From the NCBI RefSeq assembly GCF_002953935.1, contig NZ_CP026514.1, forward strand, positions 3,286,001 through 3,350,000: 64,000 nucleotides of DNA, written 5' to 3'. The DNA comes from Arthrobacter sp. PGP41 (GTDB taxonomy: Bacteria > Actinomycetota > Actinomycetes > Actinomycetales > Micrococcaceae). The notes beneath the pieces were generated by a model. It did no database searches, was not told where the DNA came from, and was given only the letters and a program-made list of their open reading frames with translations. Of this stretch, positions 61,767-64,000 are shown piece by piece (the stretch's first letter is position 1; each line of letters begins with the position of its first letter). The translations under genes and the position numbers were made by a program.

Positions 61767-62156
61767 TCAGTCCGTTTGTGTGCTTTCGACAATGGATTGT
61801 TCGTCGCTGGAGAGCAGCTTTTCCACCCGCAGACGCAGTTCCCGAGGGCTGAATGGTTTGGCCACCAGGTCTTGGATGCCGGCACCGAATGGGGTGTCGG
61901 CGAGGTCCTCGTGACCGGTAAGCATGAGGATTGGCGCGCTGCTGAAGCCCCGGATACGCCGGGCGGCTTCCACCCCGTTGAAGTCCGGCAAGCCGAAGTC
62001 GAGGACGATGATGTCCGGCCCATGCCGCCGGACGGCCTCCACGCCCGTCGCACCCGACTCGGCAGCATACACTCTCATGCCGGTGCTGACGAGGATTCCC
62101 TCGATGAGAGCCCGGACGTCGTCGTCGTCATCAATGACAACGGCTGTCTTCCCCAT
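61767..62156 (-). CDS. Single-domain response regulator
   Basis: 129 residues: DDDDDVR, the phosphoacceptor Asp in VLDFGLPDFNG, Thr in LMLTGHE and Lys in VAKPFSPREL. It lies 38 bases after the histidine-kinase gene, so it is the likely partner. It has no output domain, so it acts through another protein. ATG at 62156 has GGGGG upstream. Confidence 0.88.
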   Translation of the reverse strand: MGKTAVVIDDDDDVRALIEGILVSTGMRVYAAESGATGVEAVRRHGPDIIVLDFGLPDFNGVEAARRIRGFSSAPILMLTGHEDLADTPFGAGIQDLVAKPFSPRELRLRVEKLLSSDEQSIVESTQTD

Positions 62157-62194
62157 GGACACCAACCCCCTTTGTCCAACCGTAGCCCCTGGAA

Positions 62195-63859
62195 TCAGCG
62201 GATGGCAGGCAGAGTCAGCGTGAATGTTGATCCGTTGCCGGGTTTGCTGGTGCATGTGATGCTGCCGCCGTGGTTTTCCACGATGGTTTTCGTGATTGCC
62301 AGCCCCAAGCCTATTCCCGGGATCCCGGATTTCCGTGCGGTCTCGGACCGGAAAAACTTGGTGAAGAGCTCCCTCAGGTCCTCCTGCTTCATTCCGATCC
62401 CGGTATCGGTGACCGAACAGAACACACCCTCTTTGGTGGCGCCGGCACGCACCGTCACATTCCCGCCGTCCGGCGAGTACTTGATGGCGTTGGAGAGCAG
62501 GTTGTCCAGAACCTGGCCCATTCGTGTCGTATCTATCAGGGCCGGCACCTGGGGGGCTGATTCGTTGACCAGGTTCACGCCCGCTGCGCCGGCCAGCGGC
62601 ACCGCCGTGGCCAGGCTGAACCCGATGATTTCGGCCAGGTCCGCCGGCTCCGGACGCACATCCACCGAGCCCGATGCTGCTGTGAGCAAATCCGTAACCA
62701 GTCTCTGCAGCCGTTGACCGTTCCGCTGGATGACCTGCAGCATGGCGCCGGCGTCCCCCGGCAGGTCTTCCCTGGCAGTCAGCACCTCGGTGTACCCCAG
62801 AATCGACGTCAACGGGGCGCGCAGTTCGTGGGTGACGTTGGAAAGGAACGCGTCCTTGGCGGTCATGGCCTCTATCAGGGCGGTGACGTCGGTGAAGGTC
62901 ACCACCGACCCATCGAACCTGCCATCGTCGCGGATTGCCCTGGCGGACGTCGAAAATACCCGCTGCTTGCCGTTTTCGCCGATCCAGACCAGATAGTCGG
63001 AAAAGTCCTCTCCCCTGGCTGCCCGGCGCTCCGGCCGCATCTCGGGAACGAGCAGTTCCTTTCCCCCGCGGCCATAGATGTGCACCTCCGGCTCCCGGCC
63101 GGGAGCCGGAGAAGGATATGCAAGTGCGTAGTTGCGCTTCTGCTGCTGGTTTCTGAGGGTGCTGCTGCCTCCGGCGTCCAGGGCCAGGACGCCGACGCCA
63201 ACTGCGTCAACGACGGTGTTGATCAGCCGTTCTTTGCGTGCCGAGCTATCCAGCGCCGCCTGCAGCTGGCCCCGCGCCTCCTCCAGGGTGCGCTGCTGGT
63301 GGTCCCTGCTGGCGCTCAGGGTATGGACGGCGAAGCCCGTGGCGAACATCAGAACCGGCAACAGCACCACCACGCTGTACTCTTCTCCGGCGGCAGAGCC
63401 ACGGAGAAGCAGCGGGACCCAGACCGCCAGCAGCGGGCCGAGGAAACTCATTGCCAGGCCAAACCGCGGGTACAGCTGCGAACTCGTCAACCAGACCACC
63501 GGAAGGACAGCCATGGCCCCGAGGGCGGGAACGGTTTCCACGCCTGACTCGCGGATCATTCCGATCGGGACAAAGTCCAGGACAGGGACGGCAAGGGAAG
63601 CTGCCGGCGGGAGTCGCTGCCACGGGACGGCCAAGGCCAGGATGAACATCACCGCATGGAGCATTAGCCCGGCCTTGAACACCGGATCCAGCAGCAGTGC
63701 GGGATGGAAGACCAGCACTATGCCCGTCACCAGGACCATCGTCACCGTGAGCGGCAACTGGCTCAGCACCACCCGCGCCCGGGGGGAAAGCTCATGAAAA
63801 AACCTGTGCGCCGGTAACCAGGCAAGGCCATCGCTCACAGGTGCTCGCGAGACGTTCAT
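62195..63859 (-). CDS. Membrane sensor histidine kinase
   Basis: 554 residues: six hydrophobic segments (about 25-185), a coiled coil, a PAS domain (about 218-330), the His box THELRAPLTSILGY, and a HATPase domain with NLLSNAIKYSP, DTGIGM and GIGLGLAI. It forms an operon with the downstream response regulator and lies beyond surface cluster C. ATG at 63859 overlaps the stop of the small metallohydrolase remnant (ATGA). Confidence 0.9.
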   Translation of the reverse strand: MNVSRAPVSDGLAWLPAHRFFHELSPRARVVLSQLPLTVTMVLVTGIVLVFHPALLLDPVFKAGLMLHAVMFILALAVPWQRLPPAASLAVPVLDFVPIGMIRESGVETVPALGAMAVLPVVWLTSSQLYPRFGLAMSFLGPLLAVWVPLLLRGSAAGEEYSVVVLLPVLMFATGFAVHTLSASRDHQQRTLEEARGQLQAALDSSARKERLINTVVDAVGVGVLALDAGGSSTLRNQQQKRNYALAYPSPAPGREPEVHIYGRGGKELLVPEMRPERRAARGEDFSDYLVWIGENGKQRVFSTSARAIRDDGRFDGSVVTFTDVTALIEAMTAKDAFLSNVTHELRAPLTSILGYTEVLTAREDLPGDAGAMLQVIQRNGQRLQRLVTDLLTAASGSVDVRPEPADLAEIIGFSLATAVPLAGAAGVNLVNESAPQVPALIDTTRMGQVLDNLLSNAIKYSPDGGNVTVRAGATKEGVFCSVTDTGIGMKQEDLRELFTKFFRSETARKSGIPGIGLGLAITKTIVENHGGSITCTSKPGNGSTFTLTLPAIR

Positions 63860-63963
63860 GACCACACGGCCCGCTCAGATCCACTAATACGGCCAGTGTT
63901 CAGCAACGAACCCTCCATGACCAGCAGACAGCTGTCCGCGCCGACTTCGAGCCATTCCGACAA
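63856..63963 (-). pseudogene. Remnant of the metallohydrolase gene's 5' end
   Basis: 35 codons reading SEWLEVGADSCLLVMEGSLL and SGSERA, matching the start of the 25395 gene (SEWLEVGADNYVLVTEGSLL, GSERA). The ATG has become TTG and the frame stops after RAVWS. The match extends upstream to the window's end. The copy is diverged and truncated, and its stop overlaps the kinase start. Confidence 0.75.
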
Positions 63964-64000
63964 TGTTTCTCCATACCTCTGGCAAGCAGTTGCGTCTGCC

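Noticed and set aside
1..64000. CRISPR arrays, insertion sequences with transposase, or phage genes
   Set aside because: No regular repeat-spacer array and no transposase, integrase or phage structural motif was seen; rearrangement traces are limited to gene fragments and palindromes.

Overview
The window is high-GC, gene-dense DNA whose content (Kdp/Ktr potassium genes, branched-chain keto-acid dehydrogenase, IdeR-type siderophore locus, ANTAR/GAF and EAL regulators, SipW-type exported proteins) fits an actinobacterium of the Micrococcaceae, most like Arthrobacter or Pseudarthrobacter. This placement rests on gene content and style only; there is no rRNA or tRNA in the window.

Layout. 1-6.5 kb: potassium homeostasis (3' part of kdpD, kdpE, an APC-type transporter and ktrB). 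6.5-20 kb: small regulators and envelope genes. These include an RsbQ-type alpha/beta hydrolase translationally coupled to a PAS-GGDEF-EAL protein, an XRE/DUF2975 pair, GAF and GAF-ANTAR proteins, an acyltransferase, an ArsR-rhodanese regulator with two dyad operators, and a serine-hydrolase-like lipoprotein that has lost its catalytic residues. 20-27.5 kb: a frameshifted membrane PAS-EAL gene, two SGNH hydrolases, an Hpt-like protein, a lipid kinase, a metallo-beta-lactamase-fold hydrolase and a GH16-like glucanase. 27.5-32.7 kb: siderophore uptake genes arranged divergently around an IdeR/DtxR-type box. 33-40.3 kb: a secreted protein, a trypsin-like protease, and the bkd-type E1alpha/E1beta/E2 operon with its Lrp/AsnC neighbour. 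40.3-47.7 kb: Hpt-like, EAL, MinD-like, PAS-EAL, M23 peptidase and ATPase-domain genes.

47.9-61.7 kb is the most striking region. Eight proteins begin with a hydrophobic segment that ends in a small residue and then Trp, as in the TasA/SipW alternate signal peptides. They are mixed with two ER-type (Ser/His) signal peptidases, two proteins with LPxTG-like sorting signals, Ig-repeat proteins and a choice-of-anchor-G-like protein. They form three clusters, with an OmpR-type response regulator between the first two and a histidine kinase/response regulator pair beyond the third. I read this as a surface-fibre or matrix assembly locus of TasA/SipW type.

The window also shows much small-scale rearrangement. 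It holds a 71-bp near-identical copy of the asnC 3' end at the left edge of the surface locus, a duplicated asnC 5' region flanking a small gene, a remnant of the metallohydrolase gene at the right edge, a decayed Hpt-like gene, and a family of palindromes just 3' of stop codons. Several genes under 60 codons with plausible starts are listed as well. Gene starts were chosen from ribosome-binding sites, overlaps and paralogues; all functional assignments come from reading motifs, not from database searches.
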